DNA from: an uncultured Collinsella sp. | GTDB taxonomy: Bacteria; Actinomycetota; Coriobacteriia; Coriobacteriales; Coriobacteriaceae | Direction: 5' to 3' | NCBI GenBank assembly: GCA_934650095.1 | Contig: CAKUFT010000002.1 | Coordinates: 42,597-106,596, forward strand | DNA length: 64,000 nucleotides | Shown: positions 56,315 through 64,000 of the stretch, piece after piece | Position numbering within the stretch: position 1 is the first letter of the stretch | How the letters are laid out: each line of letters begins with the position of its first letter | Notes under the pieces: generated by a model | What the model saw: only the letters and a program-made list of their open reading frames with translations | The model's database searches: none | Told to the model about the DNA's origin: nothing | Position numbers and translations under genes: made by a program

Positions 56315-59300
56315 ATGAAGCGCTCAGTGAAACGAGTTTCCGGGGCCGCGGCCGCGCTCGCCGTCGCGGCCGCCCTGGCCCTGTGCGGGCCCGCGGCCTA
56401 CGCCGCCCCCGGCGGGGAGGCCGGCGCCCAGGCCGATGTCGCCCAGGCCGATGCCGCGCGGCCCGACGGGGGCGTGGCGGAGGCCGCCCGGCCCGACGAG
56501 GCCGCGGAGGTCTCGCTGTCCTACTCCGCCCACGTCTCCAATATCGGCTGGATGGGCGCCGTCGCCGGCGGCGAGACCGCCGGCACGACCGGCAGGGGGC
56601 TCCCCCTCGAGGCGCTGCGCCTCGTCCTGTCCGACGCGTCGACCGGCGAGCCCCTCGGCGCCGACGCGATATCCGTAGAGGCCCACGTCGCCGGCATCGG
56701 CTGGCAGCCCGCCGTCGGCAACGGCTTCACCGCCGGCACCACCGGCCAGTCCCGCGCCGTCGAGGCCCTGAGGGTCAGGCTGTCCGACGGGCTGGCGGCC
56801 CGCTACACCGTCTGGTACCGCGTCCACTCGGCCGAGTTCGGCTGGCTCGGCTGGGCCTGCGACGGCGCCGAGGCCGGCTCGGCGGGCTACGGCCGCGCCG
56901 CCCAGGCCGTCCAGGTCGCGGTCCTGCCCAAGGGCGACCCCGCCCCGGGCGACACCTCCACGCCCTTCGTCGACAGGTCCTCCGAGCCCCCCTCGGTCTC
57001 ATACCGCGCCCACGTCGCCGGCATCGGCTGGCAGGGCTCCGTCTCGGACGGCGCCGTGGCCGGCACCACCGGGCAGGGCCGCGCCCTCGAGGCCCTCTCG
57101 GGCTCCGTCTCCTGGTACGGTCACGGCTCCTCATCCCTCGAGGTGAGGGCCCACGTCTCGAACCTCGGCTGGCAGGGCTGGGCCTCGGGCACCGCCGGCA
57201 CCACCGGGCGCGCCCTGGCGGTCGAGGCGCTCCAGCTCAGGCTCTCCGGCGAGGCCGCCTCGTCCTACGACGTGTGGTACCGCGTGCACTGCGCCGACTA
57301 CGGCTGGCTCGGCTGGGCCAGGGACGGCGCGTCCGCGGGCACGGTGGGGCTTGCGAAGGCCGTCCAGGCCGTCCAGGTCGTGCTCGTCCCCAAGGGCGGC
57401 GCCGCGCCGGGCCCGGCCGGCGGCGCCTTCCGCGGCGCCGGCGAGCGCCTGTCCGGGTCGGCCCTCTCCGTCTCCGGCTCCCCGGCGGGCTCCTCTTCCT
57501 CCGGCGGGGTCCTGACGCTCGGCTCCGAGGGCGGCCCCGTGCTGGGCTCCGTCGCCGCGGCCGTCGACAACCTCGAGTCCGACGGGTCGGTCTGCTACCG
57601 CGGCCTGCTGCTGGGCTCCGGCTGGCAGGGTGAGGCCAGCTCCGACGGGGCGCAGCTCGGCGCCTCGGGCGGCGGGCTCCAGCTCAAGGCCGTCCGCTTC
57701 GAGCTGTCCGGCGGCCTCGCGGAGCGCTACGACGTCTGGTACCGCTCCTGCGACTCCGCGCGCGGCTGGCTCGGCTGGGCGAGCGCCGGCGAGCCCTCCG
57801 GCGTCGAGTCCGGCGCCTCGGGCCTCACCGCCGTCCAGGTCGCCCTCGTCGCGAAGGGCTCCGGCGCCCCCGGCCCGGCCGAGGGGGCCTTCGTCTCCGG
57901 CGCGGGCTCCGGCCCGGCGCTCGTCCTGCAGGGCCATGTCGCCGAGCGCGGCTGGCTGCCCGCGGCGGGCGGCGGCGAGGCCGTCGGCACGACCGGCAGG
58001 GGCCTCGCGCTCCAGGCCGTGCGCGCCTCCCTCGAGGGGGCGGGCGAGGGGAGCTCCGTCTCCGTCGCGGCCCACGTGGCCGGCATCGGCTGGCAGGACG
58101 CCGCCTCCTCCCCCTCCTACGCCGGCACGGTGGGGCAGGGCCGCGCCGTGCAGGCCGTGAGGGTGTCCCTGTCCGGCCCCGTCTCCGATTCCTACGACGT
58201 CTGGTACCGCGTCCACGCGGCCGGCTACGGCTGGCTCGGCTGGGCCAAGGACGGCGAGCCCGCGGGCACCGAGGGCCTCGGCGTCCAGGCCGAGGCGCTC
58301 CAGGCCGTCCTCGTCGAGAAGGGCGGCGACGCCCCCTCGTCCGGCGCCCCCGCCGAGCTCTCCGCACCCTCGCTCAGCCTCAGGGCCCACGTCTCCGGCA
58401 TCGGCTGGCAGGACGCCGTCGGGGCCGGCGGCACCGCCGGCACCACCGGCCAGGCCCGCGCCGTCGAGGCGATCGCGGCCGAGGTCTCCTCGCCGGTCGC
58501 CGGCGGCCTGTCCTACAGCGCCCACGTCGCGGGCATCGGCTGGCAGGACGAGGTCTCGGGCGGCGCCGTGGCCGGCACCACCGGCCGGGGCAGGGCGGTG
58601 GAGTGCGTGAAGATGCGCCTGACCGGCGACCTCTCCGAGTACTACGACGTGTGGTACCGCGCCTACGTGCAGGACTACGGCTGGCTCGGCTGGGCCAGCG
58701 ACGGGGCCCGCGCCGGCACGACCGGCATCGGCTACCGCCTCGAGGCGCTCCAGGTCCGCATCGTCGCGAAGGGCTCGGCCGCCCCGGGGCCCACGGACGG
58801 CGCGTACAGGGACCGTCCTTTGCATCCGAATTCGCTTGTCCTCAACGTTCCTTGTGCAATGCAGAACCCTGAGCTTCCGACTGGCTGCGAGTCCGTTGCA
58901 CTGACCAATGCGCTTAACTATTACGGATTTGGTCTGGGCAAAACCGTCATTGCAGATGCATATATGCCTAAGAGCAGCTGGGATTTTGTGACGGCGTTTT
59001 GGGGCAATCCTCATAGCGCTTCGAATGGAAACTGTATATCTGCCCCTGGACTGACCAACACCGCTAATTCTTTCTTGATTAGCAGCGGTAGTAGTTTGCG
59101 AGCGTACGACGTGAGCGGTACAGGTTTCTATGACCTTTATTCGTACTTGGAGGCTGGTCATCCCGTTATCATCTGGTCGACGATAGGCATGCAGAATTTG
59201 GGTCGATGCTATGCGACTCAGGCTTACGGTGGAAGGGTCTATAGAACATATACCAACTCTCATACCGTTGTCTTAAGAGGTTTTAATCGCTCTCTAGGCA

Positions 59301-59404
59301 CCGTTTACATTGCCGATTCGCTCTCTGGGTATGTCTCTAACTCTGCTGAACGCATCGCTTCGCTATACTCGCTGCGAGGGGCCCAGGCGGTTGTCCTTAA
59401 GTAG
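56315..59404 (+). CDS. Secreted ChW-repeat protein with C-terminal C39-like cysteine peptidase domain
   Basis: This 1029-residue protein has a Sec signal peptide (AAALAVAAALALCGPAAYA). It then carries 14 ChW (clostridial hydrophobic W) repeats in residues ~65-830, with units such as AHVAGIGWQ...AGTTGQ...VEAL and VWYRVH...YGWLGWA. Residues ~835-1029 form a papain-like C39-type domain: catalytic Cys in PTGCESVALTNALNYYG, His in NSHTVVLRGFN, Asp in VYIADSLSG. ChW repeats are thought to bind cell-surface components. The ChW part uses almost only G/C-ending codons, while the peptidase part from ~58815 is far more AT-rich, suggesting a domain fusion. The ATG at 56315 follows AGGGGGA. Confidence 0.9.
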   Translation: MKRSVKRVSGAAAALAVAAALALCGPAAYAAPGGEAGAQADVAQADAARPDGGVAEAARPDEAAEVSLSYSAHVSNIGWMGAVAGGETAGTTGRGLPLEALRLVLSDASTGEPLGADAISVEAHVAGIGWQPAVGNGFTAGTTGQSRAVEALRVRLSDGLAARYTVWYRVHSAEFGWLGWACDGAEAGSAGYGRAAQAVQVAVLPKGDPAPGDTSTPFVDRSSEPPSVSYRAHVAGIGWQGSVSDGAVAGTTGQGRALEALSGSVSWYGHGSSSLEVRAHVSNLGWQGWASGTAGTTGRALAVEALQLRLSGEAASSYDVWYRVHCADYGWLGWARDGASAGTVGLAKAVQAVQVVLVPKGGAAPGPAGGAFRGAGERLSGSALSVSGSPAGSSSSGGVLTLGSEGGPVLGSVAAAVDNLESDGSVCYRGLLLGSGWQGEASSDGAQLGASGGGLQLKAVRFELSGGLAERYDVWYRSCDSARGWLGWASAGEPSGVESGASGLTAVQVALVAKGSGAPGPAEGAFVSGAGSGPALVLQGHVAERGWLPAAGGGEAVGTTGRGLALQAVRASLEGAGEGSSVSVAAHVAGIGWQDAASSPSYAGTVGQGRAVQAVRVSLSGPVSDSYDVWYRVHAAGYGWLGWAKDGEPAGTEGLGVQAEALQAVLVEKGGDAPSSGAPAELSAPSLSLRAHVSGIGWQDAVGAGGTAGTTGQARAVEAIAAEVSSPVAGGLSYSAHVAGIGWQDEVSGGAVAGTTGRGRAVECVKMRLTGDLSEYYDVWYRAYVQDYGWLGWASDGARAGTTGIGYRLEALQVRIVAKGSAAPGPTDGAYRDRPLHPNSLVLNVPCAMQNPELPTGCESVALTNALNYYGFGLGKTVIADAYMPKSSWDFVTAFWGNPHSASNGNCISAPGLTNTANSFLISSGSSLRAYDVSGTGFYDLYSYLEAGHPVIIWSTIGMQNLGRCYATQAYGGRVYRTYTNSHTVVLRGFNRSLGTVYIADSLSGYVSNSAERIASLYSLRGAQAVVLK
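56672..56959 (+). repeat. 288-bp ChW cassette, copy 1
   Basis: This block, covering repeats 2 and 3 of the first ChW protein, matches 59894-60181 in the next gene at all but three of 288 positions, without gaps. The surrounding repeats are far less similar in DNA sequence. Confidence 0.9.
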
Positions 59405-59434
59405 GTTCGTTAATAGATGAAGGAAGGTGGAATC

Positions 59435-62400
59435 GTGAGACGTCTCTTTGATGTGTCCGTTTCTGTTCTTATGGCTGCTGTGTTGCTCGTGTGTCAATCA
59501 TGGGCTGTGACCGCTGCATATGCTGATTATTCAATTAGCGTACCTGCTGGCTCAAATGACTCCGTCCTTGAAGGTTCGGTTGCCACGCAAGACGGCTCGG
59601 TGTCCGAGGACCAAAAATCGGATGGTACTCCCGAGAATAGTGAGTCCCAAAACGCGCAGTTGGCTTCCTCCGAAGAGGCTAGTGGAGCCACTGCTGCCGA
59701 TTCAGCCGAAAGCAATCAGCTGACCGTCAAAAGCGTAAGCGTTTCTGCTCATGTGCAGAATGTTGGCTGGATGAATCCGGTTGGTTCGGGCAAGATTGCC
59801 GGAACGACAGGCAGGGGCTTGAATCTCGAGGCACTTAAAATCTCACTTAAAGCGGATGGGCCTTCCTCTCAAGAGCAGGTTGCAAATGCCCTTTCCGTCG
59901 AGGCCCACGTCGCCGGCATCGGCTGGCAGTCCGCCGTCGGCAACGGCTGCACCGCCGGCACCACCGGCCAGTCCCGCGCCGTCGAGGCCCTGAGGGTCAG
60001 GCTGTCCGACGGGCTGGCGGCCCGCTACACCGTCTGGTACCGCGTCCACTCGGCCGAGTTCGGCTGGCTCGGCTGGGCCTGCGACGGCGCCGAGGCCGGC
60101 TCGGCGGGCTACGGCCGCGCCGCCCAGGCCGTCCAGGTCGCGGTCCTGCCCAAGGGCGACCCCGCCCCGGGCGACACCTCCTGTCCTTTTAAGAACCGCA
60201 GCGATGAACCTGCCTCTATCACCGTTCGCTCGCATTCGTCGAATATTGGTTGGATGTCGCCCGTGGGGAGCGGATCTGTTGCTGGAACAACTGGCAGGGG
60301 CCTCCCCATGGAGGCTCTTGAGGCCCAGCTTGACTGGTATGGCCATTCGGGTGCTGTTGAACTTCGTGGCCATGTGTCGAATATTGGATGGCAGAAGTGG
60401 TCCGAAGGGCGTTGCGGTACGACTGGTAAGGCACAACGCCTTGAGGCCGTTCAGATTCGCTTGACTGGTGAGGCATCTGAAAAATATGACGTTTGGTATT
60501 GCGCTCATGTCGCGGGCATAGGCTGGCTCGATTGGGCATGCAATGGCGCAGCTGCTGGCTCCGCCGGTAAGGGCAAGGCTATCGAAGCGGTCAAAGTGGT
60601 TCTTGTAGAGAAGGGCGGATCGGCGCCCGGCTCTTCGGATAAGGTTTTTATCGGAGATCCAGATGCTGTAACGGTTTCCGGATCGGCTATTTCTGGGGAA
60701 ACGTTAGGCTCTTCCTCTGGTCAAAAGGCTTCAATTGGAGGCAAAGACTCCAAGCTGTTGAACTCTATCGCCTTAAGCGTTGCAGGCCAGACTGATGATG
60801 GCTCTATTTCCTATACCGTTATGGACGAGTATTCAGGTTGGGGTTCTTCCTCATCGGACGGCGGCGCTGCCAGGGCGGTATCCGGTGCACCCATAAAAGC
60901 GATAAAAATGTCATTGAGCGGTCAGCTTGCTGCCAATTATGACATCTGGTATAGGGTTTTCGATTCTAGTAATGGTTGGACCGGCTGGACTTCCAATGGC
61001 CAGGCGTGTGGCGTTTCCGTCGGTACTTCCGGCTTATGCGGTATTGATATAGCACTTGTTAACAAGGGTCAGTCTTCGCCTGGCTCCACTGACAACGCGT
61101 TTATCGAGGCGTCTGGAGTTGGTCTTGTTTCGCAAGCGCACGTTGCTTCTGCGGGCTGGTTGGCTCCTGTTGGCAACGGTGAAACTGCCGGCCAGACGGG
61201 TAAGTCACGCTCTCTGCAAGCGTTGTATGTTTCAGCGCAGGGCATTGATGCTTCCGTCGAAGTGTCGGCACATGTTGCGAATATCGGCTGGCAACCATAC
61301 GTTTCGGGTGCCGACTATGCTGGCACTGTTGGCAGGAATCTCGCAATTCAGGCGGTCAAGCTAAGGCTGACTGGCAACGATGCCTCAAAATACGATATCT
61401 ATTATCGTATTCATACTGCAGACTATGGTTGGCTCGGTTGGGCTAAGAATGACGCTGCCGCCGGCACCGTTGGCTTGGCTAAACAAGCTGAGGCAATTCA
61501 AATTAAGTTAGTCGCCAAGGGCTCGTCCGAAGCTCCCGTCCAGGATCAGGCTGCTTTGATTCAGCTTCCCGGGCTTTCCGTTAAGGCGAACTGCTCTGGG
61601 CTTGGTTGGCAAACGGCTGTTGGTAATGATGGCGTTGCTGGTACGGTTGGACAGAATCGTGCCATGGAAGCCATGCAGCTGTCGCTTTCTGATAGTTCTA
61701 TAAGTGGTGGTATTTCGTACTTCGCTCACGTGTCAAATATCGGTTGGCAATCTGCTGTTTCTGATGGGGATACATCGGGAACTGTTGGTCAAGGGCAGCA
61801 AATTCAAGCCGTAAAGATCAGCTTGACCGGTGATGTTTCCAATTACTTTGATGTTTGGTATCGCGTTCACATTTCAGATTACGGATGGCTTGGCTGGACC
61901 AGAAATGGATCTCCGGCGGGCACTACGAAGCTCGGGATTCCCGTTCAGGCTTTGCAGGTAAAGATTGTTCCCAAGGGCGCCGCTGCACCGGGCTCAACTT
62001 CCGATTCTTATTTTGAGACCTATCGCTATATGGGCTATCAGACACCCGGATCCTATCCAAAGGTTAATTGCAATAGTGTGCAGCTTCCTTCGTATTGCAC
62101 CGGATACTTTACGTACGTCACACCTTCCCGTATTCCCTATAACGCTTCGCGCCAAGACTGCATCAACGCATTTGTCCAGCGTGCTCGTGAATATATCGGT
62201 ACTCGTTATATCGAACCTTGGTCTTCTTGGCCGGGGGATGCAGTTGATTGTTCGGGCTTGGTGTTGCAATGCTTGTATGCTACTGGCATGGATATGGGTT
62301 GGTATAACCCCTATAACCATCGTTGGTTGCCCGAGCAGACCTATAACTCCATGAACTGGTATCGCACCAACACGTTTATGCCGGTTAGCACCTCTGCTAT

Positions 62401-62551
62401 GCAGAGGGGAGATGTGGTCTACTACCAAGGTCATATTGGAATCTACATCGGAAACGGTCGAATTATCGATTCGTGGCCGGGAATTGGAGTCACCGAGCGC
62501 TCGGTCTATGCTCCTGGTCGTGTAATCGGTGCCGCAAGGCCTTTTGCATAG
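59435..62551 (+). CDS. Secreted ChW-repeat protein with C-terminal NlpC/P60 domain
   Basis: This 1038-residue protein has a signal peptide (SVLMAAVLLVCQSWAVTAAYA), an acidic Ser-rich spacer, and 14 ChW repeats in the same order as the previous protein, including one degenerate pair in the middle. Residues ~902-1038 are an NlpC/P60 peptidoglycan peptidase: catalytic Cys in AVDCSGLVLQCLY and His in YYQGHIGIYIGNGRIIDSW. GTG at 59435 is preferred because GGAAGGTGG precedes it; ATG at 59417 has no site. The gene follows the C39 gene by 30 bp, so they are cotranscribed. Codon use is mixed except for the GC-rich block at 59894-60181. Confidence 0.92.
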   Translation: MRRLFDVSVSVLMAAVLLVCQSWAVTAAYADYSISVPAGSNDSVLEGSVATQDGSVSEDQKSDGTPENSESQNAQLASSEEASGATAADSAESNQLTVKSVSVSAHVQNVGWMNPVGSGKIAGTTGRGLNLEALKISLKADGPSSQEQVANALSVEAHVAGIGWQSAVGNGCTAGTTGQSRAVEALRVRLSDGLAARYTVWYRVHSAEFGWLGWACDGAEAGSAGYGRAAQAVQVAVLPKGDPAPGDTSCPFKNRSDEPASITVRSHSSNIGWMSPVGSGSVAGTTGRGLPMEALEAQLDWYGHSGAVELRGHVSNIGWQKWSEGRCGTTGKAQRLEAVQIRLTGEASEKYDVWYCAHVAGIGWLDWACNGAAAGSAGKGKAIEAVKVVLVEKGGSAPGSSDKVFIGDPDAVTVSGSAISGETLGSSSGQKASIGGKDSKLLNSIALSVAGQTDDGSISYTVMDEYSGWGSSSSDGGAARAVSGAPIKAIKMSLSGQLAANYDIWYRVFDSSNGWTGWTSNGQACGVSVGTSGLCGIDIALVNKGQSSPGSTDNAFIEASGVGLVSQAHVASAGWLAPVGNGETAGQTGKSRSLQALYVSAQGIDASVEVSAHVANIGWQPYVSGADYAGTVGRNLAIQAVKLRLTGNDASKYDIYYRIHTADYGWLGWAKNDAAAGTVGLAKQAEAIQIKLVAKGSSEAPVQDQAALIQLPGLSVKANCSGLGWQTAVGNDGVAGTVGQNRAMEAMQLSLSDSSISGGISYFAHVSNIGWQSAVSDGDTSGTVGQGQQIQAVKISLTGDVSNYFDVWYRVHISDYGWLGWTRNGSPAGTTKLGIPVQALQVKIVPKGAAAPGSTSDSYFETYRYMGYQTPGSYPKVNCNSVQLPSYCTGYFTYVTPSRIPYNASRQDCINAFVQRAREYIGTRYIEPWSSWPGDAVDCSGLVLQCLYATGMDMGWYNPYNHRWLPEQTYNSMNWYRTNTFMPVSTSAMQRGDVVYYQGHIGIYIGNGRIIDSWPGIGVTERSVYAPGRVIGAARPFA
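59894..60181 (+). repeat. 288-bp ChW cassette, copy 2
   Basis: This copy sits in a gene whose flanking codons often end in T or A. Both borders are abrupt: TTTCCGTCGAGG on the left and ACCTCCTGTCCTTTTAAG on the right. This indicates transfer of the cassette from the neighbouring gene or a common donor. Confidence 0.9.
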
Positions 62552-62559
62552 AGCCATTT

Positions 62560-62590
62560 GAGGCGTTCCGAAACGGGAGCGCCTCTTTTT
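62560..62590 (+). terminator. Terminator after the NlpC/P60 gene
   Basis: GAGGCGTTCC pairs with GGGAGCGCCTC around GAAAC with one bulge, followed by T5. Confidence 0.8.
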
Positions 62591-62692
62591 ATCTGAATGC
62601 GACCGTTGCGCCTTAAGCCTTAAATGCTTGTTTAGAAGTGCGGTAATATAAATTGGTGTCTTCGAAAGTAGTCAATGTCTCGGGGGATATAT

Positions 62693-64000
62693 ATGAATCG
62701 TCTCAAAGCGTCTGCAGCTTTGGTTTGCACGCTATTAATAGCTTGGTCGCAAGTCATTCAGCCTTACTGTGCATACGCGTTGTCTGCCCAATCCGTCGCT
62801 ACTTCACAGCCGGTGCAGCAATCATCGAACGTTTGCGGATTTCAAGGTGAAAGTTCTCGGGATGGGCAGGACGACGCCTCGGGTTCTCAGGGAGTAACCG
62901 AATGGCATGGTGACGATGCGAACGCTGCTCGGCCAGATGGTGACTCAGGCTCAGTTTCTGATGATCAGTCTGGAATCGGAACTGATGAGTCGGGCGTTAA
63001 CGATTCTGCTGGCGAGGCCTCGGCGGATGATTCCATACAGGCGGATTCTCCTGAAGCTGACTCTTTGGTGCCGAATTCTTGGCGTTATGCGAACGGCGTG
63101 CTTACTGATGCTGGCAACGAGGGTATCGATGCGCAGTCTTTGGCTGACGAAGCTTTGCCCAATGGTGCCGTTGCGCGTGGTATCGATGTCAGCAACTTTC
63201 AGGGGACGATTGACTGGAATCAGGTTAAGGCCGCTGGAATAGAATTTGCCATTCTCAAGGTCGGTCCGGTTTATGGCAAACCAGATTCAACGTTTGAGCG
63301 AAACGCCACCGAATGTGAACGTCTCGGGATTCCTTACGGTGTCTACTATTACTCCTATGCTCGTTCTGTAGCGGATGCAAATAAAGAAGCCGATCGAACG
63401 CTTGCTTGGCTCGGTGGCCACCATCCGTCGCTTCCCGTTTATTATGATCTTGAGGATAACTATATCCTGGAGGATTCGAATTTCAGCAAAGATAAGCTTG
63501 CTCAGATTGCCCAGACTTTTTGCAACCGCATGGAGGCTGTGGGCCTTAAAGCGGGCATCTATGCAAACCTTAACTGGTTTAACAACTATCTGAACTCTCC
63601 GTCGCTGAGCGGTTATGACCATTGGGTCGCCCAATACAATTGGCGTTGCGATTATGCTGGTAGCTATAGTTTCTGGCAATATTCAAGCAGGGGCAATGTC
63701 CCGGGCATTAATGGCTCTTGCGATATGAATTACTGCTTCAATGGGTCTTATTTAAACGTGGATGACGGTAAGATGCATATCCAATATGAGGCCCATGTCT
63801 CCAATATTGGTTGGATGAGCAGTAAAAGAGATGGCTCTACTGCCGGTACAACGGGGCAGTCTAAGGCTGTGGAAGATATTAAGGTCAGTATTCTGAATCC
63901 TGTAGTTGACGGTTCCGTCCAAATCGACGCCCACGTCTCTGGCATCGGCTGGCAGGGCTGGGACGCCCCCTCGGCGTCCGAGGGCGGCACCACCGGCCAG
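62693..64000 (+). CDS. Secreted GH25 lysozyme with C-terminal ChW repeats, cut by the window end
   Basis: The frame is open for 436 codons to the window edge. After a signal peptide (SAALVCTLLIAWSQVIQPYCAYA) and a Ser/Asp/Gly-rich spacer comes a GH25 domain at about residues 160-355. It has GIDVSNFQGTIDWNQVKAAGIEFAILKVG with the first catalytic Asp, VYYDLEDNY with the Asp/Glu pair, GIYANLNWFNNYL, and FWQYSSRGNVPGI. GH25 enzymes cut the N-acetylmuramic acid to GlcNAc bond. At least one full ChW repeat (YEAHVSNIGWMSS...AGTTGQ) and the start of a second follow. The last ~70 bp return to GC-rich codons. The ATG at 62693 follows GGGGGA. Confidence 0.9.
   Translation, partial: MNRLKASAALVCTLLIAWSQVIQPYCAYALSAQSVATSQPVQQSSNVCGFQGESSRDGQDDASGSQGVTEWHGDDANAARPDGDSGSVSDDQSGIGTDESGVNDSAGEASADDSIQADSPEADSLVPNSWRYANGVLTDAGNEGIDAQSLADEALPNGAVARGIDVSNFQGTIDWNQVKAAGIEFAILKVGPVYGKPDSTFERNATECERLGIPYGVYYYSYARSVADANKEADRTLAWLGGHHPSLPVYYDLEDNYILEDSNFSKDKLAQIAQTFCNRMEAVGLKAGIYANLNWFNNYLNSPSLSGYDHWVAQYNWRCDYAGSYSFWQYSSRGNVPGINGSCDMNYCFNGSYLNVDDGKMHIQYEAHVSNIGWMSSKRDGSTAGTTGQSKAVEDIKVSILNPVVDGSVQIDAHVSGIGWQGWDAPSASEGGTTGQ

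Noticed and set aside
56500-62000. Possible CRISPR or tandem DNA repeat array
   Set aside because: The periodic sequence is protein-coding ChW repeat sequence. Unit lengths and bases vary in the way codons do, and there are no constant spacers.

Overview
This is a GC-rich chromosomal segment, most probably from a Collinsella-like member of the Coriobacteriia. That placement is an inference. It rests on the gene content: ChW-repeat surface proteins, a GGGtGRT gene with its NifU-like partner, a SUF operon under an Rrf2 regulator, a Rho factor with a very long N-terminal extension, and anaerobic metabolism without respiratory genes. Genes are tightly packed on both strands, and most use clear AGGAGG-like ribosome binding sites.

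Region by region. 1-9.7 kb: a polysaccharide flippase (cut by the window edge), a lactate permease, a complete IS256-family insertion sequence, pckA, a freestanding B3/B4-domain gene behind a switch-like leader, a MarR regulator, a DegV lipid-binding protein and an alkyltransferase-like protein. 10-22.3 kb: a DUF6485 protein, trpS, a TagO/WecA-type transferase, a probable 6S RNA, a PflX-like radical SAM protein, tRNA-Ala(CGC), pncB, proB, an S33 peptidase, proA, an HD hydrolase and a CarD regulator. 22.6-32.5 kb: argS, rho, an unknown membrane protein, a VanZ protein, a ROK sugar kinase, an aminotransferase, tRNA-His and two tRNA-Lys genes. 32.5-45.1 kb: a dinD-like gene beside a duplicated tRNA-Lys 3' end, a FAD oxidoreductase, the GGGtGRT/NifU-like pair, a RAYT transposase, and the sufCBDSU operon divergent from its likely rrf2 regulator. 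45.2-50 kb: a sortase-anchored protein and an AAA-ATPase-like protein. 49-56 kb: a surface-glycan cluster (five GT2 glycosyltransferases and a membrane acyltransferase). 56.3-64 kb: three consecutive secreted ChW-repeat proteins.

The most striking part is the right end. Three neighbouring secreted proteins carry ChW repeats joined to three different catalytic domains: a C39-like cysteine peptidase, an NlpC/P60 hydrolase and a GH25 lysozyme. The first two have the same 14-repeat layout. They share a 288-bp block that is almost identical at the DNA level, although the second gene otherwise has very different codon use. This looks like an actively recombining set of cell-wall enzymes next to the genes for the glycan they may bind.

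The window also holds several families of dispersed intergenic palindromes, at least six copies in the commonest family, and one RAYT-type transposase whose usual HxH motif reads HxD. The IS256-family element sits in one arm of a symmetric terminator hairpin, flanked by an 8-bp target duplication.
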